A program made the position numbers and the translations under genes. From Mugil cephalus (taxonomy: Eukaryota > Chordata > Actinopteri > Mugiliformes > Mugilidae): DNA of 64,000 nucleotides. Shown in pieces: positions 48,501-59,231 of the stretch; the first letter of the stretch is position 1, and each line of letters opens with the position of its first letter. The stretch lies in contig NC_061774.1 of NCBI RefSeq assembly GCF_022458985.1, forward strand, positions 20,120,697 through 20,184,696, in the 5' to 3' direction. The notes below the pieces were generated by a model, which was given only the letters and a program-made list of their open reading frames with translations, had not been told where the DNA came from and did no database searches.

Positions 48501-50736
48501 TCTGTCTGCACCTCCGACCTCTGTCCTTTCTCTCAGTTCCTTTTTCTTCTTTAGTGGCATCGAAGGAGACGAGGCGGTTCTGGACAAGCTTTTTCATAAG
48601 AACTATTAAAATCAACCACTGCTATTGGTCAGTGATGATCTCAGAGCAAATGCGCAGAAACGATTCGTTCAATGCAGTTACCTTTTTAGCCATTAAACCT
48701 CAGTTATGTTCTCTTTGGTCCAGTTTACAAACCTCACTTCTCAGAAATCCTAACAGCGGGAGTTCATCAATATAATTAAAGCGAACTTCGGACTCTGATT
48801 CTTGGCACTTGAGGCTGTGAAGCACAGACTCTGGGCGACGAGAGGACGTAACGTGATGCATTCTGGGATAGCGGGCTGAACCGGGTCGCACACAAACGAC
48901 CTCCTGATGTGTCCTCAATGAAACGGACAGGGCCAGAACACATCTGGGGCTGATGATGTCAGGTTTCCCACTGCGGTGACCAAAACTGTGAGGATGCATC
49001 GAGTGTCGCTGTTTTCAAAAGCTATAATAAGTAAAGTAAAACGCAACTTACAGGGTAGGACTTAGGTTTCTGCATAAATTTAAACCGATCTTTAGCTTAA
49101 CTGAGCCACAGTCGTCTCTAACCAGCGAGAGGAACTCAAAAAGGTTCAAGTTTAATCTTGGTTTACCACTAATCTAGTTAGTCAGCTGTGGTGGAAATGA
49201 AATGTTCCAAAACATTGGCCTATAAAACTAGATTCAAATAACGACAAGTACAGAAGTGATAAAGTAAATGGAAAAAAAAAAAACAGACAGGCCAGAAGAT
49301 AAACATATCCTGGTGGCAGTTGGCCAACTTTTTTTTTTTTCTTTTCTTTTTTAGATAACGATAAATAAATAAAAATTTGCCAGTCAAAACATGGAGCTAG
49401 GCCCAGACAGGGTTTCACTGGCTCAAATGATCTGTTTTAAGCCCGAGTCAAATGCGTCAGCCAGACATTTCTTTCTCCTCTGCATGATTTAATTTGGATT
49501 AAGGTGACTCGTGAGAGTCGTGAGTCTGGAGGAAAGTAAAGTGCCACCGTTTATGCACGTCGTGAGCCACAAAGACGATCTGAATCTGTGAGGAAGTAAA
49601 ATTATCTACATTTATTGAAGTGTTTTAAAAATAACTTCCAGCCTTCAGACACCAGTGGATCAGAAAAATAGCTGATAGACATGTAACAGAACAGGAATTA
49701 CAGATTTTGTGCAAAATAAAAGCGATATTTCTGAAGTACAATTTCGATATTGTACATGTTTCCATTGGAAGGTGTTATTCAAATGAGCTGTAACTCTCAT
49801 AACATGTTGCTATACATCCAAATATTCTCTGACATTCTTGTAGTGTGAGATTTTGAGGAAGACGAAGTTCAAATGAACTGGTCACATGACCCCCCCCCCC
49901 CTGCGTCATCTCTAGTAATGGGGAATTGCGAAATAACATCCGAAAAACCACCTCATGAGAGTGTAAACGTGTTTCAGTGATACATCTGAGAGGTTTTTTT
50001 TCTAACTGCAGGCGTTTCCATTACCACTTTTTTTGTTGCGATATTTAAGTTTTGCACATTTCTAGTGGAATGGAAATGGAAACGCTGCTAGTGACCTTTC
50101 TTTCTCTCTTTCTCTCTCTCTCTGCTCTCCATTTTTACACCACAAACACACACACGCTGTCATTCACACCGTCTCTGTATCACCCTCATGAACTTTTAAG
50201 TTTCGTTTTCACACAACATCCACACACAGACACGCACACACACACAGACACACACACAGGCTCCAGTGTCCTTTCATCCCTCCAGCTTCTCCGTCGACCT
50301 TCGGTTAATGACCCCCATGCCGGTTTTTCCTGTGTTTTTTCGGTTCCTGTACGTTCGTCCATGTCTCTGCATGTTATAATTTCTTTTTCTCCTTCCTTTC
50401 TTTCTTTTTTCTTCCTTTGATTTTGGTCATCATATTATTAGTTTTATTTATTTTATTATTTCTGTTCTCCATTTGGGGAGGAATCCTTTCCGAGACGGAC
50501 TGTGCTGTGTTTTGTTGTGCGGAGCTCGATCACACGAGGAGGTCAGAGGGCCTCCCTGCAGCCTCTCTGTCCGACTGACCTTTGACCCCCCCCTCCCGAC
50601 GCACTCGTGTTAACGCCTTCTTCCCCTTCATCTCTTCTGTCTCCTTCCTCTTCACCTCCCTCTCTCTCTGCCACAGGATGGAGGCACCAGGGGCCGGCGT
50701 AGCGCCATGGAGGCCGACCTCAAAATGAAGAAGTAG
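37800..50736 (+). CDS. brd8: Bromodomain-containing protein 8 (NuA4/TIP60 complex), complete, 19 exons
   Basis: Nuclear subunit of the NuA4/TIP60 acetyltransferase complex, and a reader (family knowledge). Coding exons: 37800-37818, 38653-38749, 39115-39184, 39274-39323, 39430-39552, 39644-39724, 40097-40161, 40607-40773, 41001-41192, 41776-41869, 42547-42689, 43151-43589, 43674-43711, 43824-44023, 44342-44434, 44793-44861, 45290-45575, 48363-48407 and 50677-50736. All phases agree, giving 776 aa. In order, the protein has a SANT/Myb-like N-terminus (about 16-65, TEPWSVREKLCLASSV), a Lys/Glu-rich coiled coil (about 75-165), variable acidic regions, GDIIAIIEEKVDD, and one bromodomain (about 598-712) with the acetyl-lysine Asn684 in MYNSSDHDVYHM. 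The ending DGGTRGRR...KMKK equals that of the short mammalian isoform. The start codon has G at -3 and +4. Confidence 0.95.
40607..43589 (+). CDS. brd8: brd8 coding exons 8-12 (variable middle)
   Basis: Exon 8 starts ARQAVKNTPKRLPSVTVRSP. Exon 9 contains a conserved SPLLSELLKKG motif. Exon 11 contains AVSYMGDELDLETVGDIIAI, the best-conserved island of the middle region. Exon 12 (43151-43589, 439 nt) begins VDDSAEALDAAAVEAALSLC and then becomes Glu/Ser/Thr-rich and poorly conserved. The exon 10/11 intron contains TA and TG microsatellites. Confidence 0.85.
42312..42352. repeat. (TA)n microsatellite in brd8 intron 10
   Basis: About 40 bp of pure TA, preceded by a mixed TATATG/TATGTA tract from about 42275. 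Confidence 0.9.
42503..42534. repeat. (GT)n tract next to the brd8 exon 11 acceptor
   Basis: About 32 bp of GT ends in GCGCGTTTGCAG, the acceptor of the exon starting at 42547. The repeat takes the place of the usual pyrimidine tract. Confidence 0.85.
42780..42966. mobile_element. Tc1-like transposon end fragment
   Basis: GATGCACAGAGGCCCC, CCCCTCAACCC and CAACATTTTTT..TTACCAGACA are shared with 60.8-60.95 kb. ACACAATATTAGGAATGTG and the GTTCGTAATGTTGCAT end resemble the common Tc1-like element with ACACCGATCAGGCATAAC ends. No transposase frame remains. Confidence 0.45.
43674..45575 (+). CDS. brd8: brd8 coding exons 13-17 (acidic linker and bromodomain)
   Basis: Exons 13 and 14 encode an acidic linker ending YTADSLASSPASSSQL. 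Exons 15-17 encode the bromodomain: DQEAVQAQKIWKKAIMLVWR (helix Z), FLQPVSDDIAPGYHSIV (ZA loop), RPMDLSAIKKNIESG, and FQNAVMYNSSDHDVYHMALE with the acetyl-lysine Asn. Residue conservation with mammals is very high. Confidence 0.93.
46191..46846. mobile_element. hAT-type MITE with near-perfect 8-bp target duplication
   Basis: The left end is TGGGGCTGGTCGGTAT. The right end, reverse-complemented, is TAGGGCTGGATGGTAT. The flanks are TCTACACA (46183-46190) and TGTACACA (46847-46854), seven of eight identical, which fits hAT insertion. Subterminal TATCACG...GACGGTATCACGGTG and AATACCGTAATACC blocks are present. It is 656 bp, has no transposase, and lies in brd8 intron 17. Confidence 0.7.
46855..47177 (-). 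mobile_element. Truncated Tc1/mariner transposon with transposase fragment
   Basis: The right end reads AACAGGTGTACCTAATAAAGTGGCAGATGAGTGTATA, the inverted-repeat terminus of a common fish Tc1-like element. On the minus strand it encodes a decayed N-terminal transposase piece with an LSDFERDVVVGAGRAGLSIS-like stretch. Most of the element is missing. It directly abuts the MITE at 46191-46846. Confidence 0.65.
48363..48407 (+). CDS. brd8: brd8 coding exon 18 (45 nt)
   Basis: Encodes DSVPMASPAFLLSLF, matching the short conserved motif after the bromodomain in mammalian BRD8 (DSVPMGSPAFLLSLF). In mammals this exon is where the short and the two-bromodomain isoforms diverge. The flanks are CTCCTACAG and GTAAGT. 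Confidence 0.92.
49700..50092. repeat. Dispersed repeat, copy B (pair with 5.05 kb)
   Basis: Matches 5045-5450 in order and orientation: AAATGAACTGGTCACATGAC, CTCATGAGAGTGTAAACGTG, GTTGCGATATTTAAGTTTTG and GCACATTTCTAGTGG. It lies in brd8 intron 18. The GCGATATT/AATATCGC-like ends suggest a decayed inverted-repeat element. Confidence 0.55.
50677..50736 (+). CDS. brd8: brd8 terminal coding exon
   Basis: Encodes DGGTRGRRSAMEADLKMKK then TAG. This equals the C-terminus of the short mammalian BRD8 isoform apart from a few substitutions. The acceptor follows a long CT-rich tract (CTCTCTCTCTGCCACAG). Confidence 0.93.
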   Translation, partial: DGGTRGRRSAMEADLKMKK

Positions 50737-52185
50737 ACTCAGACCACAGAGACTCTTAGAGAGACGTAGAGACACTTTGGGAATAAAAGTGGAGCTGACT
50801 ATTTACCGGTCACTTTGGTTGTCTTGTGGAGAGGGCGGCCGTGCAGTCTGTGTGTGTGTGTGCGCCTGGTTTGTGTGTGTATGCGTGACTACACACTTGT
50901 TTCGTCTGTACTTTGGCGCAGGTGAAGTTACATGTGAATGCGTGCGTCTCCGAGAGAGCTGCAGTTTCCTCTCCTATCATTCATTCATAACGTTGGTTAA
51001 TGTGCAGCGCCGTGAGGTTTCACTCAAATCAAGCCAGCGCAATAATTTCACCCCCAAAAGTCTCATTAAAAACCAGTGGAGCCAGTTTAGGTCGTCGTTA
51101 CAAACAGAGACCGAGGAGAGAGAGAGGAACGTTTTAACCGGCTTCGAATGACGAGGGGTAGATTTGATCGTGTTGAATTGTGGATAGGGTTAATTATAGT
51201 AGTTATGTCTGCAGTGTATCCAGCCCATATATGCTAAAGTGACGCTAGACGGCCTCATAAAAAAAAAAAAAAAAAAGAGGATGACGTGCAGCTCTATGAA
51301 TTCAAAACTAGTCTTACTAGTACTGCATGTCGGGCTGAAATCATACAGAAACCAAGACACGTATCAGTTCGATCGCAGCTGAAGTGTCATAACATTCACA
51401 GGTAATGTGACATTGATATTTTAAAATTATCATTTCCGCCTTTGTCATGAATGAAACAATGAAATATTTCTCCGAACTTGTGGTTTATGTCTTTTTTATG
51501 TGTGTTCGGGGACATACTGCTTCAAAACCGGCTCCAACCGGCTGGACGACCGACACCACCGCATGTTTTAGCCCATTTAAATTTACATCTACGTCACATT
51601 CCTAATTATGCTCTGACGAAGCGCGAGGCTTTAAATGAATAACTGAAGATCATATGGTATAAAAATTTCTCTTTAAAATCAATCACACTAACGACAGTAT
51701 GTGTTCAGGTGTCAGTGTATCTGTCCTTGAAAAGCTCCCAGAAGCAGACTACCAGCAATACATATATATTTTTTTCTTTTTTTCCAAAACAGTCCTTGCC
51801 CCGGAGCATCTGTACCGTGTAGTGATAATATAACTTTTACGAGTTACCTTGACCTCACGTAAATGACGGCCCTTTGTATGCTGTAGGGAAATAAATCGAG
51901 GCTGGAGACTGATCTCGATGCGCGTTTCGAAATGGCAAACATGTAAAGTCGGTGCCGGTTAATGGGCTCAAACTGTTTCGACTCAACCATACTCGTCACT
52001 TAGGATGTAGCCTGTGTTTGCTATGTAAATAGCATAAGAATTGTGTTTGTAATGTGCGTTAGGTGGGGGTACAAGATCCCTTTTTTTTTTGTACCGGAGA
52101 TGGGTCATGTAGTTTTGTGCGTGGGTAGATACATGTATCATGTTTTCTGTTGTAAATTTGTTAAATAAAGATTTGATCTAAACAG
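50737..52185 (+). other. brd8: brd8 3' UTR with AATAAA at 52164
   Basis: Non-coding sequence from the brd8 stop to an AATAAAG hexamer at 52164-52169. No exon with a second bromodomain is present in it or in the preceding introns. Confidence 0.65.
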
Positions 52186-52205
52186 AGGAGGGAGGTCAGA
52201 GTTGA

Positions 52206-52565
52206 TTTATTTGGTGGAGGGCTTTTTTTTAGTGCCCTGTAATAACAAGATATAGTCGGAACGTGCAACATTAAATGTTGTGAAAGGAACCAGAACAAAG
52301 AAAAAATATCGTACCAAAAAAATAATTTTATTGTAGAGTTCTATAAATAACATAACATAAGCACAACACTGGAGTGAGACCCGCTCAGTCCTGGACTGAC
52401 TCAAACATGTTTATACCTTAAACATTCATCATGTGCAAAGACAGTGTGGTCAAACAAGCAGCAGGGCTCTTGCTCAAACATTCATACATAAAATGAACAA
52501 CAAGGCACTAAATTGGAGTGGAAAACACAACATAATCTGCCAAGACATCCTAAGTTTCATCCACT
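52206..52565 (-). other. 3' UTR of ddit4l-like gene with two AATAAA hexamers
   Basis: Reading on the minus strand after the stop, AATAAA hexamers occur at 52327-52332 and 52206-52211. Either can end the transcript. The distal one is only about 40 bp from the brd8 hexamer, so the two mRNAs converge and may overlap. Confidence 0.55.
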
Positions 52566-53704
52566 CTAGTTGAAATCATGTATAACAGGACTGGCTGAGG
52601 AGTAGAGCTTCCTCTTCACTAGCCGGTACTCTGGTTTCAGCTTCAGCACTTTGTTGGTATCGAAGATGTGCTTGAGCGGCGGCCAGCCGTCGTCCTTGTC
52701 GGCCTTGAAGACCACGGACAGCTCGAAGGTCGGAGTGACCGTCGGGTCCGGGTGGATCCGCCCCACGGGCTCCAGGCTGTCTTTCCTCTGCACGTAGAGC
52801 TGGATGGAGGCGCCCCGCAGCCCACAGGGCTCGTCGGCAGCGGCGTGCACCACGTCCTGGCCGACCCTGGCGGTCATGTGTCGGGGCAGGAGCAGCACCT
52901 TGCAGTGGAGGACGGACGCCTTGGCCTCGGTCAGACAGCGCTCGATCTGCTGGGTCACATCCTGCCGGATGAGTCGCTGTTCGTGCTCCAAACAAGCATC
53001 CAAGTTGGCAACTGCGGAAAGAAATAATAAAAAAAATAAATAAATAATAAGCATCACCAAGTCTTCTTTATGCTGACACAAGATTAAAGTTTACTCCCAA
53101 ATTATTGTGCTTTTATTGTCCAACTAAAGTTCTGCAAAGCTGAACCTAAATGTTTAAAGAGTCATCAGAATAAAAGGGCTGCTATCAGCAGCTGAGAGGG
53201 GAAGAGCTCAGAGCTACATCAGCTGATCCAACAGCTGAGTCAGTTACATCAGACACCATCAGATCCACCAATAGCTCCTGTCATTAATTATTCTTCCGCC
53301 AAGTTCTATAGTTCTAGGTCAGCCTTTAATTTTAACGAATGTCCCCGACGGCGCATTAATATTTAAATGTGATAAGATTTTTTAACGGCTCTATAGGTGA
53401 TGTTAAGAAAGAAAAAACTACACTAACTGTTTAAATTACTACTTTTTTGGCTTCTCTTAAAGTTTAAATTAACTTTATTTTACTTTTTTGTTTGTTTGTT
53501 TGTTTAATATATATATAAATACTCACAAGGAGAGTTGCTCTCTTTCTCGTCGCAGCTCTCGACGCTCCCCCGCCGGGCAGAGCTCGTCCCTCCGCCCGGG
53601 GACGTGAGCTGGAAGAAGTACTTTCCGATCATTTCTACAACACTGTCCTCTTCCGACAAGGCGGACATTCCGTGTCCTAAGAGTAGAGCCGGGGTATAGA
53701 CCAT
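52566..53704 (-). CDS. ddit4l: DDIT4/REDD-family mTORC1 inhibitor (DDIT4L-like), complete, two exons
   Basis: Cytosolic stress-induced inhibitor of mTORC1 acting upstream of TSC1/2 (known for DDIT4 and DDIT4L). Exon 1 is 53704-53527 and exon 2 is 53011-52566 (minus strand), joined at CCTT|GTGAGT and CCGCAG with agreeing phase, giving 207 aa. The N-terminus ([20 protein letters not shown], then a Ser/Gly-rich stretch) is poorly conserved, as is usual. Family signatures are DEPCGLRGA at about 119-127, [10 protein letters not shown], and the C-terminal VKRKLYSS at 191-198. TFELxxVFK resembles DDIT4L more than DDIT4, but it could be an additional teleost DDIT4-type paralogue; the family call is firmer than the symbol. 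The ATG has A at -3 and G at +4. Confidence 0.87.
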
Positions 53705-53819
53705 CCTGATTCCTGTTTGTGTAGCTCCGGTGTCTCCTCCAAGCGTCCGGGTCGTAGTTTCTCCATGTATTGTGTTAATGAGCAGAGAGCAGAGCGTCGG
53801 TCCGAGCGCAGCCTGGAGC

Positions 53820-53885
53820 TTTTATACCCGGGGAGAAAGAAGGCGGCGGTTGCATCAGCTGAGTGACGTTGTATGTGGGCGGGGC
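53820..53885 (-). promoter_or_regulatory. ddit4l: ddit4l-like core promoter: TATA box, CRE-like site, GC box
   Basis: On the minus strand TATAAAA lies at 53826-53820, about 116 bp before the start codon, placing transcription start near 53.79 kb. Just upstream are a TGACGTT CRE/ATF-like site (plus-strand 53864-53870) and a GTGGGCGGGGC GC box (53875-53885). A TATA box with an ATF-type site fits a stress-inducible gene, but binding is inferred from motif only. Confidence 0.6.
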
Positions 53886-53904
53886 TTAACCGGTTTAATC
53901 GAGA

Positions 53905-56900
53905 AAGTTCCGGGTTCCTGAACTGGTCCAGGCATCATTACGCAGAGGAACTGAGAACGGTCATTAAGGGTCAGTATAAATCTGTGTCATTTAAATATAG
54001 TAATAAATACACTCCCGGGCCAAAAAACACGACACACACTCTCACACATTTCGTTGGACCACCTTTAGCTTTGATTACAGGAATTTATTTTTGTCCAGGC
54101 AGTGTACACGTACTCATGTTCCATAGTATAGGGAACTATTTCAACGCACTACCTCTGCTGACAGCTGTATTTGCATATTTATAATAAGAAACACTCACAA
54201 AACATTTTTTTTTTTTAAATTAAATTTGTTTTGTGATTACACGTGGAGTGGGCGACCCTAAATTACCAATAAATCTTTGATAGACTGTGTTATAGATTCA
54301 TCTACAAACACTAGGATCATGCTATAATTTAAACATTTAAGTTTTTAAGTGAAAGAAATGCGTCTTTATAAAGGAAAATCTGTGGTAATTATTGATCCCT
54401 AGAGTTCAGAACAAAGAACAATGTCATCTGTGTACATTTGTGAATTAATTCTGATAATCAGCTACAAGTGAAAATAAAAGTGTCTCCATTTGACAATGTG
54501 ATTTAGTTCCTAGTAACCTTTTACTAAAATAACATTTTAAACTGAGTGTTTCCTACAAGGTAATTTGTCGTTTCCTTGTATTTCATAATTCCCTGTTTTT
54601 TTTTCTCTTCCAGGAAACAGGGCTATAAAATAGTGCTCAGACTATATTACAAAAAGTATTAATTGTCAAATTCAGAATCACAATTACTATATTAATCCCA
54701 AGGTCTCAAAGTGTACCAGCGAACAACAACGCGATAAGAATAAATAAGAATAAGTAGGCAATTATAGTAAGAAAACACCCATCAATGTAAAAAAAAAAAA
54801 AAATATGTACAAGTATAAGTGAACAACAACAGCAATTAAACTTTTACTGGAGTAAAAGGAAGTATGATTGAAAACTCAACAAGGACATATTGACAGGAAA
54901 TATACCAGCCTATGACTAATGAGACATGTATATATGTTTGCTTAAATAGAAATTCATCACAGTCCAGTGGGTGTGTCGAGTGTTATTAGGTGATAACCAC
55001 AACATCGTTTCAGGGGAAGGACCCAGTTCCTACAGACTAGAGGCTTGTTTCGACATGTACGTCTAATTCATGTTCATATTGTAAATATCTTTTATAGCAA
55101 AATGTAGTAGGTATTTACTTTCCACGATACAAAAAGGGCTGTATGTGGGCTATCACAGGTGAAAATAACAATTTAAACTTTATTGTTCACACTGTGATCA
55201 GTGTCCATTGTTCTCTATTGCATTGTCATTCACATTCATAGTGTTAACAATGTAGGAATCTGCAAAACATACATCAGAACTTTCTGCCATCAGATGATCT
55301 TGCCAGAAAATTGCATCAGCAAGTTTTCCAGTTACTTTCTAACGAGTTTAACTTTAAAAACCTGCTTTCGCAGAAACGTCTGCCGGCTTCCAGTGAAGCT
55401 CTCAGCGAGTTCCTGTGCGTTCGGGTCTAGACGTGGCATGCGTGAGCTCTGCCTTAGTCACAGGTGAGCAACCACGTCTGACGCTCACTCACCTGGTGGA
55501 AAGCTGGAAGCGGGCACAAAACAAACAAAAAACAAACACACAAAAAAAACTAAAAAACAAGGTTCTATTTGTTTTTCCATTCCTATTCAATGATTGAGCT
55601 TTAGGTAACCACACCCACCACGTGGAAAATAATCCACAGGAGAGATTCACTATGATGAAGCAAACCTTTCAATGTGTCTGTGAAGGTTCTCAGTCATCCA
55701 GGTCATGGTGATCCGAAAGAAAGGCAGCTGGAATTGTAGATTTTTTTTTTTTTTTGTCAAAACATCCGGTTGCTTTTCTCTAAACGCTTTTACTGGCTCA
55801 TTATTAGTTCTAAAACTGAGATTAAGATGTTACTGTTAAGGATATTTCAATTCTGGGCCCTGGTTACCTGTCTCAACCTTCAATCCAACTTTAATTTTAT
55901 TTTATTTAGTTGTATATGACTCTCAGAGGTGGGTCATATCAGGTTAAAACTGACAGAGTTGTCCCAAATATGATTAATGATGTAGTGCTTTGGGCTCATT
56001 GCTTTGCCCAGGGAGTTAAATTAGCCACAGCGCAGTGATCAGGGTGGTGACACTTTGACAATACATCTGTTGTTGTTTAAAACAAAAACATAAGATCTTA
56101 ATGGAGGGGAAAAGTGAACATATAACAAGGTCAGCAGTGAGATCTGAACAGCGCGACGCTCAAATGAACCCGCTCCACGTCTCAAAGTCCGGACCCTGAG
56201 GAGGAAGGCGGGTTCTCTCGCCGGTTAACCTCTCACACCTGAGTCACCTGCATGGAAACTCCCCCCCCCCCCCGCCCTGGTTTCACACCACGGCCGCCAC
56301 CGACCAATCACATTCGGATGAGGCGACTTACCACGAAGGGGGAAGTGACTTTCTGTGTGACTGCAAGGGGAACTACAGCGTGTGGTCATCGTTCGTTATC
56401 ACTACGTAAATTATACTAACTGTGGTTACGTGACCAGTGCGTTTGTAGGATACTCAGCATTTTTTTTTTTATATTGTATTACTACGCGTTTCAACATTTC
56501 AGCCTCCTGCGTTTTTGACAGCTTCAAATGAATGTAATTTTTAAAGAAAGAAAATAAGCATTTTTATTTTGTTAGCTTACAGACTCACAAAATCTATTAT
56601 TTTGGCAACCCAAATTTAGTCAGATGGTCAGGCCAAATAACAGAAATCCAGTTGAATTACCACCTTTCTGATGGCGTTTTAACATAAACTGAGCATTATA
56701 ATGGTCACGAAGGAAGGAGGATTTATTATAGGACTGTTATATTAGAGTACGTTCATTAATGTAGTAATAAACCTTATTTATATAGATATATACCTTTCAG
56801 AACAAAACGGTTTATAATAAACGTGCATGCTAAATAAAAATGGGACACACAAAAAAAAGATCTAACAGGGTAAAATAATTAAAAATAGATGCAACAAATA

Positions 56901-58550
56901 CGACACATTACAAAAAGAAAGTCTTAGAGGGTTTTCAAGAGGACTGACTGACTTGACCGGATAAGAAGCCGAGCTTCACATTTAGTGGCCAGTCGAGATT
57001 TCGTAAGGATTAGTTGATCAGTGACTGAGGATCTCAGCCATCAGGCTCTCGGTAAACCCCTTTAAATCTGAGTCACAGACACAAGCCTGAACCATTCAAG
57101 GCTGTTTAAAAAAAAAAGCAGTGTGCTGTGTGTTACCTCACAGTCACAACAACCTCATTAAGTCACCGTGAGCACTGGTGTTTTTTACGCTGGAGGAAAA
57201 CTGGTTTGACTCGTCTCTCGTTGTCTTCTGTTGAGACTCACATGCTCGCAGCTGGGCATGTGTGTTGTTTCATTCTTCTCAGGGAACAAAAGAAGCAGAT
57301 AACAACACAATAACGCACAGTCATTAGTGACAAGGATCGGCCGCTGACACGTGCACTCACGTGTGCGCACTCGCAGGCTGAATTAACTTCAGGGCGATCA
57401 CTTGTTTACTGTTGATTGGACATCTTTATGGTTTTCAGCATTAAATGCCGCGTTAGAAAATGTTCGAATTAAATTGATTTGAGCTGTATCGGGCTTGTTC
57501 CTGTTCAGCAGCAGAAAAACCACACAGGTTTTCATTTCCAACAACTTGAAAGTGACAAAAAGAAATCTCGTTGTGCTTTTTGTTCCTCAAAAACCCGACC
57601 GTCCAATTCAAATTATCAGCTGTGTACTTTAAGTGCTGATCCAGGAGACAGAAACACACATACACAGAGGTGTTTTTTGTGTACTTTTTTTGTCGCAGGT
57701 TTTAAAGGCGACTTTGTCTATTGACCTGCGCGCCATCGATGTGCGGTTTATCTCGGCTGCTGCGGTCTGGGGCAAAGCAGGTGAACTTTAAAACGTCTGT
57801 ATTACTATAACCTTCCTGCTGCTCTCGCGTCTCATCTGTTTAACGTGAAGCAAGAGCCGGCGATTGGAAAAAAAATGTCACAACATTTATTTTAACATAA
57901 CACCGAGCAGCCATAACGTTACTACGTGACTCCTGCCACCTCCACACGGGGAGCGGCCTCGTTACATTTGACGAGGATTAAAAGAAAAATAGTGCATGAA
58001 TTAGACAAAATAAATAAAGTCCCGATGTATCATTAATTAATTATGTGCCTTTATATGTAAGGAGCCACTTGTTTTTATAGTTTTTATAGCACGTTTCATT
58101 TACATTATCCCTCTTTGGCTGCAAGTGAATTTGCACCGGATTCAGGCTGTATTGCTGGCGCAGTGTGTTGTGAATCTGATTCTTTCTGTCCCTTCTTTCA
58201 CCTCCTCCTTGTGAAGAGAAGGGACGTACGGGCTGTAAACACATCTGATGCAACCTCTCCGAGCAGTTTCAGCAGCGGCGCAGTCAGGAGGTGAGCGTTC
58301 ATGTGAGATTCAGATAAACAAGCTCCGCGCCAGGTGTCTTGTGACAGCTCCTTTTGTTTGGACAGCCATAAAACACATCTCTCTCTTCCTTCTCTTTCTT
58401 CTTTGTCAAACGCGCTGTGTTCATTTCAGCCGTCCTGCCGCCCGTGCTTGCGTAGTTATCCTCTCCCAGATACTCACTCTTGCCATTTTTGCTAAACATT
58501 ATTTTTATTTTTGCATATTTTTTTTTAACCATTTACATGAAGTGAAATGA
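53905..58550. other. Spacer between ddit4l-like promoter and sting1 3' end
   Basis: No coding exon is supported on either strand. The region holds AT-rich unique sequence, homopolymer runs (a C run near 56.26 kb, an A run near 54.79 kb) and a transposon remnant at 54.0 kb. It may contain distal control elements for the ddit4l-like gene, but none can be singled out. Confidence 0.6.
54006..54110. mobile_element. Tc1/mariner-like end fragment
   Basis: ATACACTCCCGGGCCAAAAA is followed by TTCGTTGGACCACCTTTAGC and TTTGATTACAGG. This order is familiar from a fish Tc1-like element terminus. No transposase remains and no second end was found. Confidence 0.45.
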
Positions 58551-58558
58551 TCGTTTTC

Positions 58559-59231
58559 TTTATTATTCAAGAAGAGTTTGTGCCTGCTTTTGCATGCATT
58601 GTCACATTAATTCACTGCTGTAGCTTTAAAAAAGATCACTGAGTGTTTTAAAAAAAAAAAAATTGAATTAAAAAGACACCGCAGAGATCAGGCTGCCGTA
58701 TGAAAAAAGGTAGCAATAAGAGGATGTCGCGCAACCTTTGCTCTGCTCCAGAAGGTTAATTAATTACGTCCTGTTCCCCAAAGGAGAAAGGTGCACAGTT
58801 TATCCAGCGTCTTCAACTGCACTAATCTACTCTTCCCTCCAGTTTAGGGCCAGGACGTTCTCTGAATATAGTAGCCAGGCAGTGAAATTGCCATTAGTAT
58901 TGATCAGTTTGACAGTAATGTATTCTACTCTGTGCTAATTGTGCCGTCAGTGACCAAACTTGGTGTCTCTTGTCACAGGTTGGTTCTCTTCTTCTAAGGA
59001 AATGTGCGCATTTGTCAAATAACCTCACACACCAGCATATTTTGACATCTATAAAAGTCTCTAAAAAGTTTTTTAAAAAAAAATCTAAAAGTGTCAAGAG
59101 ATTACTAATAGTTTTCTATCCCTAATCTGTCAGTCTGCAAAAGAATAGTAAAACATTAGAGGAACCCAGTGATCGTTGGTCAGGCAGAGTACGTATTGTT
59201 GTGTCTCTCTCTGTGTCCGAGCTTATGATTC
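58559..59231 (-). other. sting1: sting1 3' UTR with candidate poly(A) signal
   Basis: On the minus strand, AATAAA hexamers follow the stop at 58564-58559 and again near 58509-58504. Either would give a 3' UTR of about 0.7 kb. No coding frame is supported here. Confidence 0.5.
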
